A stretch of 64,000 nt of DNA from NCBI RefSeq assembly GCF_036323735.1, contig NC_086034.1:66924439-66988438 (forward strand), given 5' to 3'. The first letter of the stretch is position 1; every line of letters starts with the position of its first letter. Origin of the DNA: Rattus norvegicus. Lineage: Eukaryota > Chordata > Mammalia > Rodentia > Muridae. Of the stretch, positions 26,791-39,128 are shown piece after piece. A model generated the notes under the pieces. The model was not told the DNA's origin and ran no database searches. It was given only the letters and a program-made list of their open reading frames with translations. The position numbers and the translations under genes are program-made.

Positions 26791-27833
26791 ACAATACAAA
26801 CTTACTACATTATATAGAAAGATGTTTTGAAGGTTAAAAGAAAAATATCATCCAGCCAGCAAAAGTAGCCTGACTGCTACCAAATATTCCTAGAAATAAA
26901 TTTTCGCCTTCTCTAACTGAGCTGCCTGGCTTGCAGTTTTTCTTTGCCTTTTCTCCTTCAGCTCTTGGTGTGTACCGTCAGCTTTTGGAGGAGTTGGTGG
27001 TATTAATTTTACATGGAGGTCAGTCAGATCTTATGCAAATATTAAATACTGCACAGACGTCGTAACTAAATTTAGCCCTTCGTTTGGTACAGTTCCTGAT
27101 GTCCCGAGTCCCCACAGTGCCTATAGCTCAGTTTATTTCTATTCATTCACCCATACACTCACAGGTACATGCATTTCTATAACTGTGGGTTTGTAAAGGA
27201 ATAATAAGGGTAATACCTTTCTACCCTTGAAATGGTCACTAAATGAAAATTGAATTTTCTTAAAAGCGTTTTTAAAAGGAAGATGAGGATAATTTGATTG
27301 GAGGCCGAATAGAATCCATTATAGCATTCCAGCCGGTCGGTCACTTTCCTAATTTAAACTCAGCTAGTCAGGATCAGTTAAAGAAAGCTTAACAGAAAAG
27401 CCTGAGCATTCTGTTCGGAAGGAGCAGAGTGGCCCATAATGGGACCCAAGCAGTTTCCCCGAGTTAGGACTAAACTAGCATGGATTTGACAGGCATTAGC
27501 TTCTTGCTTTCTACTCAGAGTGTGAAACCTAGAAGTAATAGACCTGACGTCTCCTTCTCTGAAAATATGGTTTAGAAACAAAGGGAATGTTAATGTGAAT
27601 TCCCGGCTGGAAGATAGAAGGACATGATCTCCACAGTCATGGGGGCAGGGGTGGGGGCGGGCTACACTTTTTCTGTTGTTTGCTTGTTTTTACTACAAGG
27701 TCACGCGTATAGTTATGAAATAACCATCATGAGCCAGAGTACATTCATGGATACATTATGAGCCTTGGCATCAACTGCCTTGGATGGGATTCATCTTCTT
27801 TGTTGTTTGTTGGTTTCTACTCACTTTGTTTTG

Positions 27834-27960
27834 TTTGAGATGAGGCCCTGCTCTGGAGCACAGGCTGGCCTTGGACACACTCTGGTACAATCTGGTTTCA
27901 AACTGAAAAACACAGAACTTCTCCCTCCTGAGTGCGGTGAGCCCATGTGTGTGCCATTGT
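27834..27960 (-). mobile_element. B1 SINE, antisense, degenerate
   Basis: B1 landmarks are present in reverse (gagatgaggccctgctctgg, acaggctggccttgg, ctcctgagtgcggtgagcc) but poorly preserved. A (TTTTC)n tract begins just downstream. Confidence 0.6.
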
Positions 27961-27976
27961 ATCCTGCTGGAGAGGC

Positions 27977-28030
27977 TTCTTTTCTTTTCTTTTCTTTTCT
28001 TTTCTTTTCTTTTCTTTTCTTTTCTTTTCT
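27977..28030. repeat. (TTTTC)n pentanucleotide microsatellite
   Basis: About ten TTTTC units lie next to a degenerate B1. On the minus strand this is (GAAAA)n, typical of SINE-tail expansion. Confidence 0.95.
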
Positions 28031-30640
28031 ACGCTGAGAATAAGCATAATACCCTCTAATTCTCCTCCTCCCCAGTTTCCTCAGCTGTGAAAAATCAGGG
28101 AACATTCTTTTTTGCTATGGTCTATTGTGAGGATTTGTTATTTAAACCACTACACTACCTGGCACAGAATGGTTATTAATGAGTCTTGGTTTTTTGGGGT
28201 CTTTTTGTTTTTGTTTTGTTTTGCTTTGTTTGTTTATCTTGGCGAGAAGCGTTGTGGTCTTTACTGTACAGCTGCCTCTCATTTGCCTGTTTCTTCTATG
28301 GTCGGGAGGCAGAGGAGCAGGAAGAGAGTCAGACAGAGCTGTACCTTCGCATCCAGCTGGGGCGAGCAGGCTGGATGACTACGGAACGGGACGCTTACAA
28401 CCTGAAGCTAAGCTACAGTGCTGGGCCCTAAAGTTTTTGTGTCATAGAAAGGAACGTCTAAAACGAAAGATGATCCAGAGTACTCCGTCCTCCAGCTCTG
28501 CAGGCACAAAGTACCTTCCATATTTACTTCCAATTTCCCATCCTCTTGGTCTGGCCGTAGGAATGAGTACCTTAGTGCTAGTATGTGGCAAACAGCTTGC
28601 CCATTAAAACAGGGCACTCGTGAGCATTCTTAAAGGGCTTTGCTCACCTCGGAACATAGTCTGTGGTTGTTTCTGTCTTAGAAAGGTGACTATTGGGATG
28701 AGTTATGCTCTTCTGTCTTAAGAGGGGACCTCAGGAGAGTTTAGAGCATAGGGAACACCTCACTCCTGTTTGAATGCCGGATGCCTTAGAGAGTGAGCCT
28801 CCTGTGTGTCTTTCCCTCCTGTTTCTCTTCCAGTGTCCATGCTGACACTGACTGTTGAAACCTTCTTTGCTTTGGAGAAACCACATCCCAGGCGGTGTGT
28901 TTTCTAGACTTCATTTGTAGCATGTGACGGAATCAAGACTTCTCGCTGGTACTCATGCTCCTTGAGCAGGAGAATGTCCATCACAGGGTGTCATAGCCTC
29001 CAATCCAAAGTCACCGTGACAGTCTCTCACTGTAAAATTAATTTCCACATTGGATGTTATCATTAGTGGAAATCATAGCCTTTGACAGAATGGCAGAGAG
29101 GATTAGTTGTGTTCTTACTAGGGAGAAAGAGAACAGTGGAGAGAACTGAGCACACCTTCTCCCCATTTGGCAGCAACTGTGCCTGTTATCCAATTTTTGA
29201 ATATTTATTACTAATAAGTCTTTTTTAATAAGTCACGCCTGGTGAGTTACAAAGTCTACATATAAGTTCTTACCTTGAGTAACAAAAAGGGTCGTGTCAG
29301 CCTCGTTAAGGTGATCATTTGTCTCCTCTTGTCAACCACATTGTTCTTGCCTCCCTCATGGAAGTCCTCAGTTAGCTAAGCATCTGAGGTCTGTTCTCTT
29401 TGTTATTTGAATTATAAAACATTCCTGACCTGCCAGGGTAGCCATGGGTAAGCACTCAATGTATTAACTCATGAGAGCAACAGATTCCTTCTGTCTGGAC
29501 CTCTGCTCTTGTGGTTCTGTGATCTAAGCACAGCTGGAACTTGGCTGTGACCTCATGCGATGTCTAGTCACAGAAAAATAGAAAATTTAATTGGCTTGGA
29601 CGTATCTCCTGTCTTAAGAATTAGATCATTCACGACTTCTTTCTCAGGGTTACTAGAATGGTCACCATTGTCGTCTGGAACCAGTCTCACTATTCCGAGG
29701 CTTCAGGGGTAATTCCTGCTCACACATCTTCTGTCTTTTGTTTGACCTTTGCATCCATGTGTAGCTGGGTTACCTGTCTCTAGACAGCAGCGTAGATCAC
29801 ATTGCTAGTTAATGGATGAAATCTCATCTGACATTTTCAACTCTACTGTAGCCCTTGCTGTTATGTGCTGTTTAGTACAAAAGTTTCAATCTCATATCAA
29901 GACTTGAAGCTATGTATGATTTCCCACAAATTGTAGTAGTTCCAAATCTAGCAGCCCTCTGCAGACTATATAGTCATTTCTCAAGAGGCAATGAGCTGAA
30001 GAAAGTAGCCTCCTCTGGGTACCAAGAGCCCTTCTTATTCAGCTTCTCTCTCCTCTATGTCTAACCTTAGATCAGGAAAAGGTAACAGTCTGACTTGCCT
30101 TACACATTCTGACTTGAACTTCACGTTTGCTGTCTATAAGAAGTACCATTTCACACAGTCACCATCCTTCTGGTTTTCTCATTTTTTCACCCATGGCCAG
30201 CAACAGGAGGGATTCTCGCTCTTTCACTTCTCCCTCATTTGTAAGAATGTTCTTAAATGTACACGACCTGTGGCAATTTCTGTGAGTGTGTCAAATATAC
30301 TACCTAGGTTTCTCTAGCTAAAAATTATTTTGGATCAGTGATGAATTATTATCAACTGACTAGAATTGAACAAAAAAATATTCAGAAAAAAAAACCTTGG
30401 AAGGTTCTTGGATGTCCTTGGTGTTATCCTACTTGCAGGACAATCACTTGTTCTAGGTTTGATGAGTTATAGTTAAGAATAAGGTAGCTTGTGTCTAAAT
30501 TACCCAATAAATGCATCGGTCCTTGTCATTTCTTGCCCAAAAATGAACGGATGAATGAGTGAGTGAATTAATGAATGAATCGACTTTCAGACAAAGGGTA
30601 GCAGACTATTTTGAATTTTGAAAGGAAAGGCATACTCAAG

Positions 30641-30644
30641 CACA

Positions 30645-30689
<45 letters not shown>
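30641..30689. repeat. (CA)n microsatellite
   Basis: A CA run of 49 bp with one TA interruption. Confidence 0.97.
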
Positions 30690-30694
<5 letters not shown>

Positions 30695-30887
30695 TGCACA
30701 CATAACTATTTACATATGAAAGCACTAACAAATGGGGAATTCATTTCCCCAAACTCGAGCCACATAAGCCTATGTACACACCTAATAAAGTCTGATGACC
30801 TGGTCTAATAGAAAAGGGTCTGAAAGAGCAAGGAAGGAGTTCTGGGAGTTCTCTTCACACTGTCTGATAACTGTTCTTTAATTTCAC

Positions 30888-30950
30888 TAAGTGATCTACC
30901 TGCTTCTGCCTCCTAAGTGTTGGAATTAAAGGCATGCTCCACCACTGGCC
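30888..30950 (-). mobile_element. B1 fragment, antisense
   Basis: The short segment gatctacctgcttctgcctc...gtgttggaattaaaggcatgctccaccac is the reverse complement of the B1 5' half. Confidence 0.8.
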
Positions 30951-33498
30951 AGCAGAGGTAAGGATTCTTCATGGAGATGTTACACAGAAATCAGGATAGA
31001 GACAGAGGTCTAACTTCTTGTTTATAGTCTTGTTTTCCTGGTAAGACTTTCTCTTACACTTAGAAACAATACCAAAGCTTACATATAGTCCATGTTCTTC
31101 TTTTGAGGGCTTCGTAGGATACATTATTCCCAAGTCTCCTGCTTATGGTGGTTACTGTAGTCTGGATCCCTTTCCCCACTACCAAATCTGAACTTTGCTG
31201 TAAATAAACACTGGTCACAAGAGGTTTTTCCAGAACCTATGTGAGCTGAACAAGAAATGCAGGTTCTACTAGATATTGACATACTATTCATTGTTATTTA
31301 CAGTGTTTTTGAATAGATGGCCAACTTGGGCTAAACATAACCTGACTTTTCAAAAACCGTTTAGGAAGTAAGGAGTAAGCTGGGAAAGGAAGAGACCAGG
31401 GTTTGAAGTCAAGTAGCTTTAAAGAGCATGCTTCCCTTAGTGTGCTGGACCGTCCTGATCCATTCCTGGACAGTGCTAGGGTGTGAAGCCCTTTCGACAT
31501 GGATAAAAAGAATGACTGCAGCATCTGCCCACCACCCCAAATGGTTTATGTCCTACAATAAAGGGATGAGCTCAGCTACTTAGAATTACTGGAGCTTTGG
31601 GAGTAGGAAGTAGTTTATTAGCCCAAGTAAATGGAGTGCTACCAGGAAAAAAAAACAATAAATTATAACAAGAAGCTAATATATTGAGTGTCACATCCGT
31701 TTCTGGCCTAGCAGGGATGTAGTCAGGCAAACGGAGACAGGCCTAGCTTCTACCAGCCCTTATAGAAGGTGTTTGCCATGCTTGTTTTGGCTCCCCTGGA
31801 TATTTTCCAGCAACCAGTTGATAACAGTAAGATGCAAAACATATAGGTCCAGTTCATCAAAAATAGTGTATGAATTAGGAAAGAAGTTTGATCGCATAGA
31901 TTTCTCTCTGGGGGCCTAAAACTACAGCCATGCCTTGAAACACCTCTTTATTCTCCTGCACTCAACAGCCTTTACTACCATTGGTGGGAAAACAGGTGAC
32001 TGGTAGCTTTGAGAGTGGAGGCTGTGAAAAATCAAAGCCTGTACCACATGTATCTGTGTGCATACACACCCCTCCCTGCACAGTTTCCCAGCTGTGGCCT
32101 ATGTGTAGTACACTGAATTTAAGCTTATCTCCAACTAGCTTGCAAATAAATGAGGCTTGCACTATGGTTAGTTTATGTAGCCTTAACAATTACTGGGGGT
32201 AAACCCTAATCTGCTTTTCTAACTGATGGCCTGGCTACTTCCCCAGCAGTGTGCCCCCAGATACTTGGTGTCCATCTATCTCCCCACATGGGGGCTTCCT
32301 CTCTCTTCCCTTCTTCCATCTTCTCTTCTCTCTCCCCCAACCAGGTCACTCGAAACCCACCTACCTCTAATCGCTCCAGTAATTGGCTGTAGCCAATTTT
32401 ATAAGACCAATAATTTTATTCAATCAAGGTTTGCACAACAAAAACACATAAACATGAGAAGTCAGTCGTAGGCCTAGACCTCCAGGTAGAGAATTTAGCA
32501 TTACGATACATAACAGCAGAAGAAACCTCAACACCTATGTTTTAAGTATAATTCTTGTAGACATTATGCATTCGGAGTCTATTATTTTGTCCCTGCCCCT
32601 GTAACAACACAAGTATTACCTACAATATTACCTTGTCACTGCACCATCTCGGACCTTGTAGCTTTGGAGAAATAAGACAGAGTATGAACTAAACCATTGG
32701 GACATTTGCCGGGAGTGGGATTGGATTTGGGAAGCAGAGGAAAAGGGAAATCGTTTTCTTGAAGTGAAACATTTAATATTACGCATGTTTTCTTGAAACC
32801 TCGTGCTCAGGATGATCACACATGAAGCACTGACATAGTCTTGAAAAAGATCAACTTCTGTGTTGTTTGGTGAGGTAGATTTTATACCAGGAGCATGAAT
32901 ATTATAGATATCCCTCTAATAGCACATTCTATTACACGCTGTTAGGAATGAGGAATTCCTGGAAATTTCAGGGAAATATATAGCCTGAAGTTAGTGTGAC
33001 CAAGTAGGACACACCATTTACTGCTCCTTGCCCTGTAAGCATTAACCTTTGACCTTCTTGAAGAAAATGTACCTATAGAAATAGACATTGGCTGCTTATT
33101 TCCACAGCCATCTTCCACACACAGAATTGCAATTGTTTGGCTAACTGGCCTGTAGTAGCGTATATTCAGTGTTTTAACGAGACATACTGTGTGCTGTAAA
33201 GACAAGTATTCTAACAATATTATATTGGATTCTCCCCTGAGATGGCTATCAGTCCTAGAGATGTCTAACCTCAAAGTTAAAACACTTGGAGCATTATGTC
33301 TGTCTTTTCAGAACTGTTCTTGAGTTATTTTCTTGGTCGCTCCTTGACACAAAGCACAAGAACTTAAGATTATTTAAAACACTCATCAGAGTTAATTTTC
33401 TGTTGTTGAAAACATTACTGCCTGAGTCCTTTATGTAATGAATGATTTCAGATGAAATTGTTACTTTCTTAAACTAGAGGGTGGTTTGCATGTATATG

Positions 33499-33570
33499 TG
33501 TGAGGATTGATCCCAGAATCTTGTGCATGCCCCACATGTATTCTATCAGTGAGCTGCAACACCAGCCCCA
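33499..33570 (-). mobile_element. B4/ID-like SINE relic, antisense
   Basis: Reads tgtgaggattgatcccagaa...cttgtgcatgccc...tctatcagtgagctgcaac...cagcccc, a reversed ID/B4 head. Confidence 0.7.
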
Positions 33571-36135
33571 CTCCACCAGTGCGATCTGTTGTTAATGGAG
33601 TCTTTTATGCCAGTGGACTGGTGGTAATGGACATTAGAGTTCTACCAATGGATATCAAATATCAAGCAAAGCCCAAGTACCTTTCTCTACTATCATGGAG
33701 AGGAGGGCATTTCATTGATGTATAAGGAGTAAGGAAAAAATGTGTTAGGCATTTGAATGCCTCAGAAAGAGGAAGAATCGAGCTCAAAATATGAGTGAAT
33801 TCTGGTATTTAGCTCCTAACTTTAACATACACAAATACAAAGGGTATATGTGACGTCTTTGGATTATATTGCCAATACTGCAATAAATAAATGCAGAGTG
33901 TTTCTTGGTTGACTTATGTTCTTCCTGGCCCTTACCTGTTCATTTGAACTCTTTCATAGCTGGACCTTTGGAATGGCTCTGTCACTCGCTGGTCTTCTCA
34001 TCTCCTTTTGCTCCTTCATCAACCATTAAAGGATATACCACCAATTTTCTTAATCATGACTAAACTCAAGGTCTCTCTATGATCTGCCTACTGAATATTG
34101 ATTCCAGCCAGGAGTGTCAGTATGTCTCAGATATGGATGCTTGGTTCTGCCACAGCATCCTTACCTTCTTCACTGTATTGGAATCGTTATGCCTTCAGTC
34201 AACACAACCCTTCCTTCCCACCTCCACAGATGTGATTTCTTATCTGTTCAACAGTGTTTCTTTTTCACACAGCCACAGGCCCTCAATGCCCCTAACATAT
34301 CATCCTAATCTTGGTCTCTGTGTATGTCATTAAATTCATATGACATAATTTATTATTTTTTGACTACAATGAATATTCCTTTATTTCACTGGGGTTTCTT
34401 GTTAACCAAGATTAGTTTTCATGCATGCATGTTGTCAAATAATGATTTTTCATTCTCTTTCTCTAAATCTCTGAGAGAAATTTAAGCTTCTGCCTATTGC
34501 ATTGAATAGAATTCTTGCATAAATATCAGCTAAGAATACTTAAAGCCATAACCTTACTTGTTCTTCCAAACTATGGAACTATCCTTCTTCCAAGAGTTAC
34601 AGTGTTACATGCATTTTAGGTTGTTGGCCAAAAGTAAATACTTTCACATGTTGCGGAGGATTACTTTATATATATATATGTGGGTTTGGGAAAGCTAAAA
34701 TCACTTCTTTGTAATTTTTTATTTTAAAGATACAATAAGCACATATTTAAAACCCACTCTATAGGACTTGGATGTATGTCCGTGTTATGAGTACTGGCCT
34801 TTCATGTGTGAAATCTTGAGTTTAATCACCAATACTGAAAATAACTGTATAGTATAGAATTTAGTATAAACATGGATATGAATGGCTCATGAAAATACAG
34901 AAAATGATATAATAAATGTTCATGTGCCATAATCGACCATAACATTTATTATCTTAGTTTCCTTATTGCCCTTTCTTCATACTACCTCAGAGTAGATCTC
35001 AGATTTCTGACCATCTAATATATGTATATTTTAATATATATTACTGAAAGATAAGGAATATGCCATTTTCAAACATAGCCATGAGTCATTTGACCCCCCC
35101 CCCACGCACACAAAAAATAGCGGTAATGCTAAGTATCATTTGTTATTTAGATAGTGATTGGACCTTCTCTCAGAAACCTCACATTTATGACAGTTTTGTG
35201 GAGTTAGTTTCCAAGTGAGGGTCACACACTGTGCTTGGCTGATGCCTCTTGACCCTTTTATGGGCTTAGTGTTAGCTTTTTCTCTTCTTTCATTCTTAGC
35301 CTATAGCTAACACTCTCCTGTTCATGCCACCTTTTATGTTCTTCAAGAGCTCTGGTGCTCCACGCTGCAGAGCTCTGTGCTGTTGGGCTTTCACGGTCAT
35401 GCACAGTCCTGGTAGCTCTGAGTGCGCTCCTTTTATCTAATTCCCTTCCAAGTCATTTTTACCTTCATGGGAATATCACATTAAGATAAAATTTGTAGAT
35501 GAATGCTTGACGGTTTTACAGACACTTTGTTAATTAAATGCTGATTCAGTATCTATTAAAATGACCACATGGCTTTTATTTTTGTTGGTTATGCCATGGT
35601 CTTTGCTTAAAATATTGGCTATAAAGCTGAATCGACCTCACGGTTTCTCTCTACTGACCTTTCATCTGCTTTTGTTTCCAAACACATCTTAGAGGATGAA
35701 TAAATTAACGGAGGTCATTAAATGCTACATGGTAATTCTAGCGACAACTGAATAACTGACTCTCCTATCATAGTTGGGAGTTCATTTCTTTTGGTTTATT
35801 CTGTCACTGCTAAAATTTTTGGCTAACCTGGACAATATTCTCTATGTCGGCATGACCTTCTCCCAAACAAATTGATCGTGGTAGAAAATGCAGACTAAAG
35901 AATGGAGACCTTCAACATTTAACACGGTAAGATCTAGAAATATACCAAAGTGAGCCAGGCAGATGGGCTGCTGATTTTTGCTTTGTAGGCAGCTCGTCTA
36001 AGACTGTACTCTTTTAGAATATCCTTTAATGGGAAAAGGATCAAAGGACAGCTTACACTTAGACTCATAAAATGTCAGTAGTTTCTCAGAAAATATATAG
36101 AAGAACTATGTTTCTGGAATTGCTTTATAACTAAA

Positions 36136-36138
<3 letters not shown>

Positions 36139-36204
<66 letters not shown>

Positions 36205-36228
36205 AAGGTAGGTAGGTAGATAGATAGG

Positions 36229-36284
<56 letters not shown>
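36139..36284. repeat. (GATA)n with GGTA core, 146 bp
   Basis: GATA units are interrupted at about 36203-36235 by GAAA and GGTA variants. Antisense YLSI-repeat open frames here are artefacts of the repeat. Confidence 0.97.
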
Positions 36285-37394
36285 AAGAGCTATTGCCTTT
36301 GCAAAGAGGATAGTGTACATTTCCTGTTGTCATTCTACCAGCTAGTTACCCAAAGATATTCTGTTACTGTTTGGAAAAGCTGTGACATCCTCCAAGACAT
36401 TTATGCAACTCTGATATTGTCTTAAGTTGTAGAATGGCATGACTAGACCATCGTGCATAAAATGTCCTGTCAGGGAAAAATGACATCTTGTACATTTAAA
36501 AAATAACCTTGCCGACAATCTTATTTTCCTAAGGATAACATTGTCTAATAAGACCAAGTAATTTTCTTAGCAACTCCTGGGAACTGAAAATGGCCTTTCT
36601 GTTTAACTACAGATGACCTTGGTCTTCCAACAACAACAACAACAAAAAAATCATAATTTTGTTTTATGAGGGAAAACATCCAAAGGTTACTTTTCATTCT
36701 GCTGGAAAGGAAGAAATAATATTAGGGGCTTTTCATGGCTTTTAAGGGAGAGAATTATCTAAAAGTTGTCTTAATACCTGCCCCCCCCCCGGATCCCTGA
36801 AGGAGGTTAGCTGAAATAAAACACACACTGTTCCTCATACATTTACGTGACCTTGGGAAGTCTGCCTCTGTGTACATTTGTGAATTCTTAACTGGTGTAT
36901 ACTATTAAAGACTGAAGAACCATCTCATCTTTTGAGATGACTTATGTCCTCTTTTAAAATACATAGGATGTTGTAAGATATACTATTGTCATTTCCGGTC
37001 CATCCATTCTACAGGAGTCTAAATGATAGCCAAACACAAGTTCAGCAATTAAGCTAGTTAATCTCCATTGGACTTTTGTGTCAACTTGTTCTTCAGATAA
37101 ATGACCACCTTATAGGGTGTCTGCAAACTCTTAAATTTCCCAAGTTTATTAAGTAACTCTTGAGTCCCTGCAGTCAGATAACCTAGTCTGCTAGTGAAAC
37201 TTCTGGTTACATGTTGCAGGGTCTTGTGGCATTTTCTTTGCTAGCCCTATTGAAGACTTCCTCCCTTCCTTGTCTGTCTGTCTGTATGTCCCTTCTTCCC
37301 TCCCCCCTCACTTCCTCCTACTCTACTCTGCACTCCTCTTTCTTTCCTCATTGTATCTCCTCCTTTCTCCTGTGTGGACCCATCTTATCTTTTT

Positions 37395-37457
37395 CAGGGC
37401 CGGGGATGGAACCCAGGGTTATGCACATTCTAGGCAAGGACTATACCAATGAGTGAT
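37395..37457 (-). mobile_element. B4/ID-like SINE relic, antisense
   Basis: Reads cagggccggggatggaaccc...agggttatgcacattctaggc...ctataccaatgagtgatg, a reversed ID/B4 head with moderate divergence. Confidence 0.7.
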
Positions 37458-38764
37458 GCTTACTTCTGTCCTTTCCTGTGGTTTCTTTAGCAAAGTCCAG
37501 TGAAGGAGCAGTCAAATACATGGTCATCATAAGGGCAAGGACGGCATAAGCTATCTGTGCTTTGTTTGCGCGTAGCCTTACAGTCTTTGAATTTGTGGCT
37601 ACAACGACTTTAGTTGCGACTATTACTTTCTACGTTAATGTTATTGCCAGAAAAGGTTATTTTTCAAAAATACAAGTTGCTGTTTTTCCCTCATGGCCCA
37701 TTTTACTCATGAGAGAGTCTAACCATTCTGTTCTATAGCTACTTAGACAATGTCTCAGTGACACAGATGTCTTGAAGAATGTCACAGCTTTTCCAAGGAA
37801 AGGGAACTGTCTTTGGGGAACTGGTGCATGCTAATCCTTTTCTACTCAGCACCAGCTTGTTTAAGCTGGACTTCTTAGGAGATGGGTGTTCCTCTGAGGT
37901 GTGGTCTGTCCTCTCTTGATCTCCTAGATCCAGAAAAGTGTCTGCCAGGCACTATTCCCCCTTTACAGCACCTATATGCTATTCAGCAAAGGATTGAATT
38001 ACTATGCAGGGGTGGGGGAAAATGCCAACCCAGAATGACAGTGCATCTGTGATTCCGGTGTGGCTCTGACTTTTCCTGTGGACAGCTAATGACTGCTCCC
38101 ATCATCCACTTACTGTGGAGAGAAGCCAGGTGGGCAGGACAGCACAGTTTTTCACCTCCGAAAGTGCTTCACGCACAAGAACCAGCTAAGCAGTTTCCAG
38201 CAGTGCAGTGTGCTTCCAGCGCAAGGAGTCCTCTTGCATTCTGGGGGAGAATAATAATTTGATGGAGTTTGGGCTTAAACAAGCCCAACATAAAAAACAA
38301 ACAACCAAAAATACAGGGTATGGAAGAGCAAGAAACCTTGCAGATTCCTAAATACATACGCATTGAAGATACAGGTAAGGTTAACAACTTTCCTTTTGTA
38401 GTTTGGCTGCTTCATATAGGAGTGTTAAGAGGTTTTTTTTTTTGTTTGTTTTTGTTTTTTTGTTGTTGTTTTTGTATATATAGTTTGTTGAATTAACCTC
38501 ATATTTACCTAATTTTCCGCAAGTAAACCGGTAAAAAGTGTCTTGAACACATGGTCATTCAGGAAGGATGGACTCTCCCTATTGCTCTCAGGAATCCAAG
38601 ATTCCTCCTCCTAATTCCTGCTCATTGTCCACAGAAACTGGTCTGGCTTCTTAGCAGAAGTATTTGTGTTATGGTCCCAGTCTGTGGGTCTCTCTGCCCG
38701 CTGTACTAGTAAGGAAAACGGTGTTTATAGCCTGGGAGAGGGGAAACCATCTGCCCAGCATTGC

Positions 38765-38797
38765 TTTTTTTTTTTTTTAATTGTGCTACTCTGCAGG

Positions 38798-38854
<57 letters not shown>
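38765..38854. repeat. Poly(T)...poly(A)-(TA)n block
   Basis: Fourteen T's, a 19-nt spacer, about 15 A's and then about 42 bp of (TA). The T and A runs could pair to form a hairpin. Confidence 0.93.
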
Positions 38855-38855
<1 letters not shown>

Positions 38856-39023
38856 TGCCAGGAAGAAATCCTTAGTAGTGAGTAGAAAACACCAAATTGT
38901 CATTCAGATTTTGATCCAGTGTCTTACAGAAGTAGGCAGCAGTGGGACGCTTGGGGCTTAGTTTACACATGAAATCTGGCTCGTGTTTCGTATCCTATAG
39001 ACATTATACTGTTATAAAACTTA

Positions 39024-39128
39024 GGGCCACAACACTTGCCTACATCCCTAACCACTCAGAAGGCTGAGGCAGGAGGATCTTGAATTCTGCGTGAGCCTGG
39101 GCAATGTAAAGAAACCCTGTCTTAAAAT
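39024..39128 (+). mobile_element. B1 SINE (old), sense
   Basis: Contains actcagaaggctgaggcagg, atcttgaattctgcgtgagcc and aaagaaaccctgtctt, a diverged B1 or proto-B1 monomer in the direction of Nrg1. Confidence 0.85.

Larger units (their letters stand above)
20501..32000 (+). other. Nrg1 large intron, segment 3 (repeat-poor)
   Basis: This segment has few SINEs. It holds a long (TG)n (22739-22800), an AT-rich block near 23245-23300, a diverged 48-bp repeat pair (25774 and 26471), a B1-like relic (about 26715-26790), a degenerate antisense B1 with a (TTTTC)n tail (27834-28030), a CpG-retaining patch (28241-28490), a (CA)n (30641) and a B1 fragment (30888). Otherwise it is unique sequence with no supported exon. 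Confidence 0.78.

Noticed and set aside
28179..28607. 142-codon + strand frame as a gene
   Set aside because: It begins in a T-rich tract coding for a run of hydrophobic residues. It has no splice, homology or conservation support visible here; kept only as a CpG-patch observation.
32340..32520. Possible interspersed repeat or LTR fragment (around ttggctgtagccaattttat)
   Set aside because: It feels familiar from rodent repeats but I could not name the family or find ends, so it is not listed as a feature.
36075..36333. Antisense proteins made of YLSI repeats
   Set aside because: They are direct translations of the GATA microsatellite.
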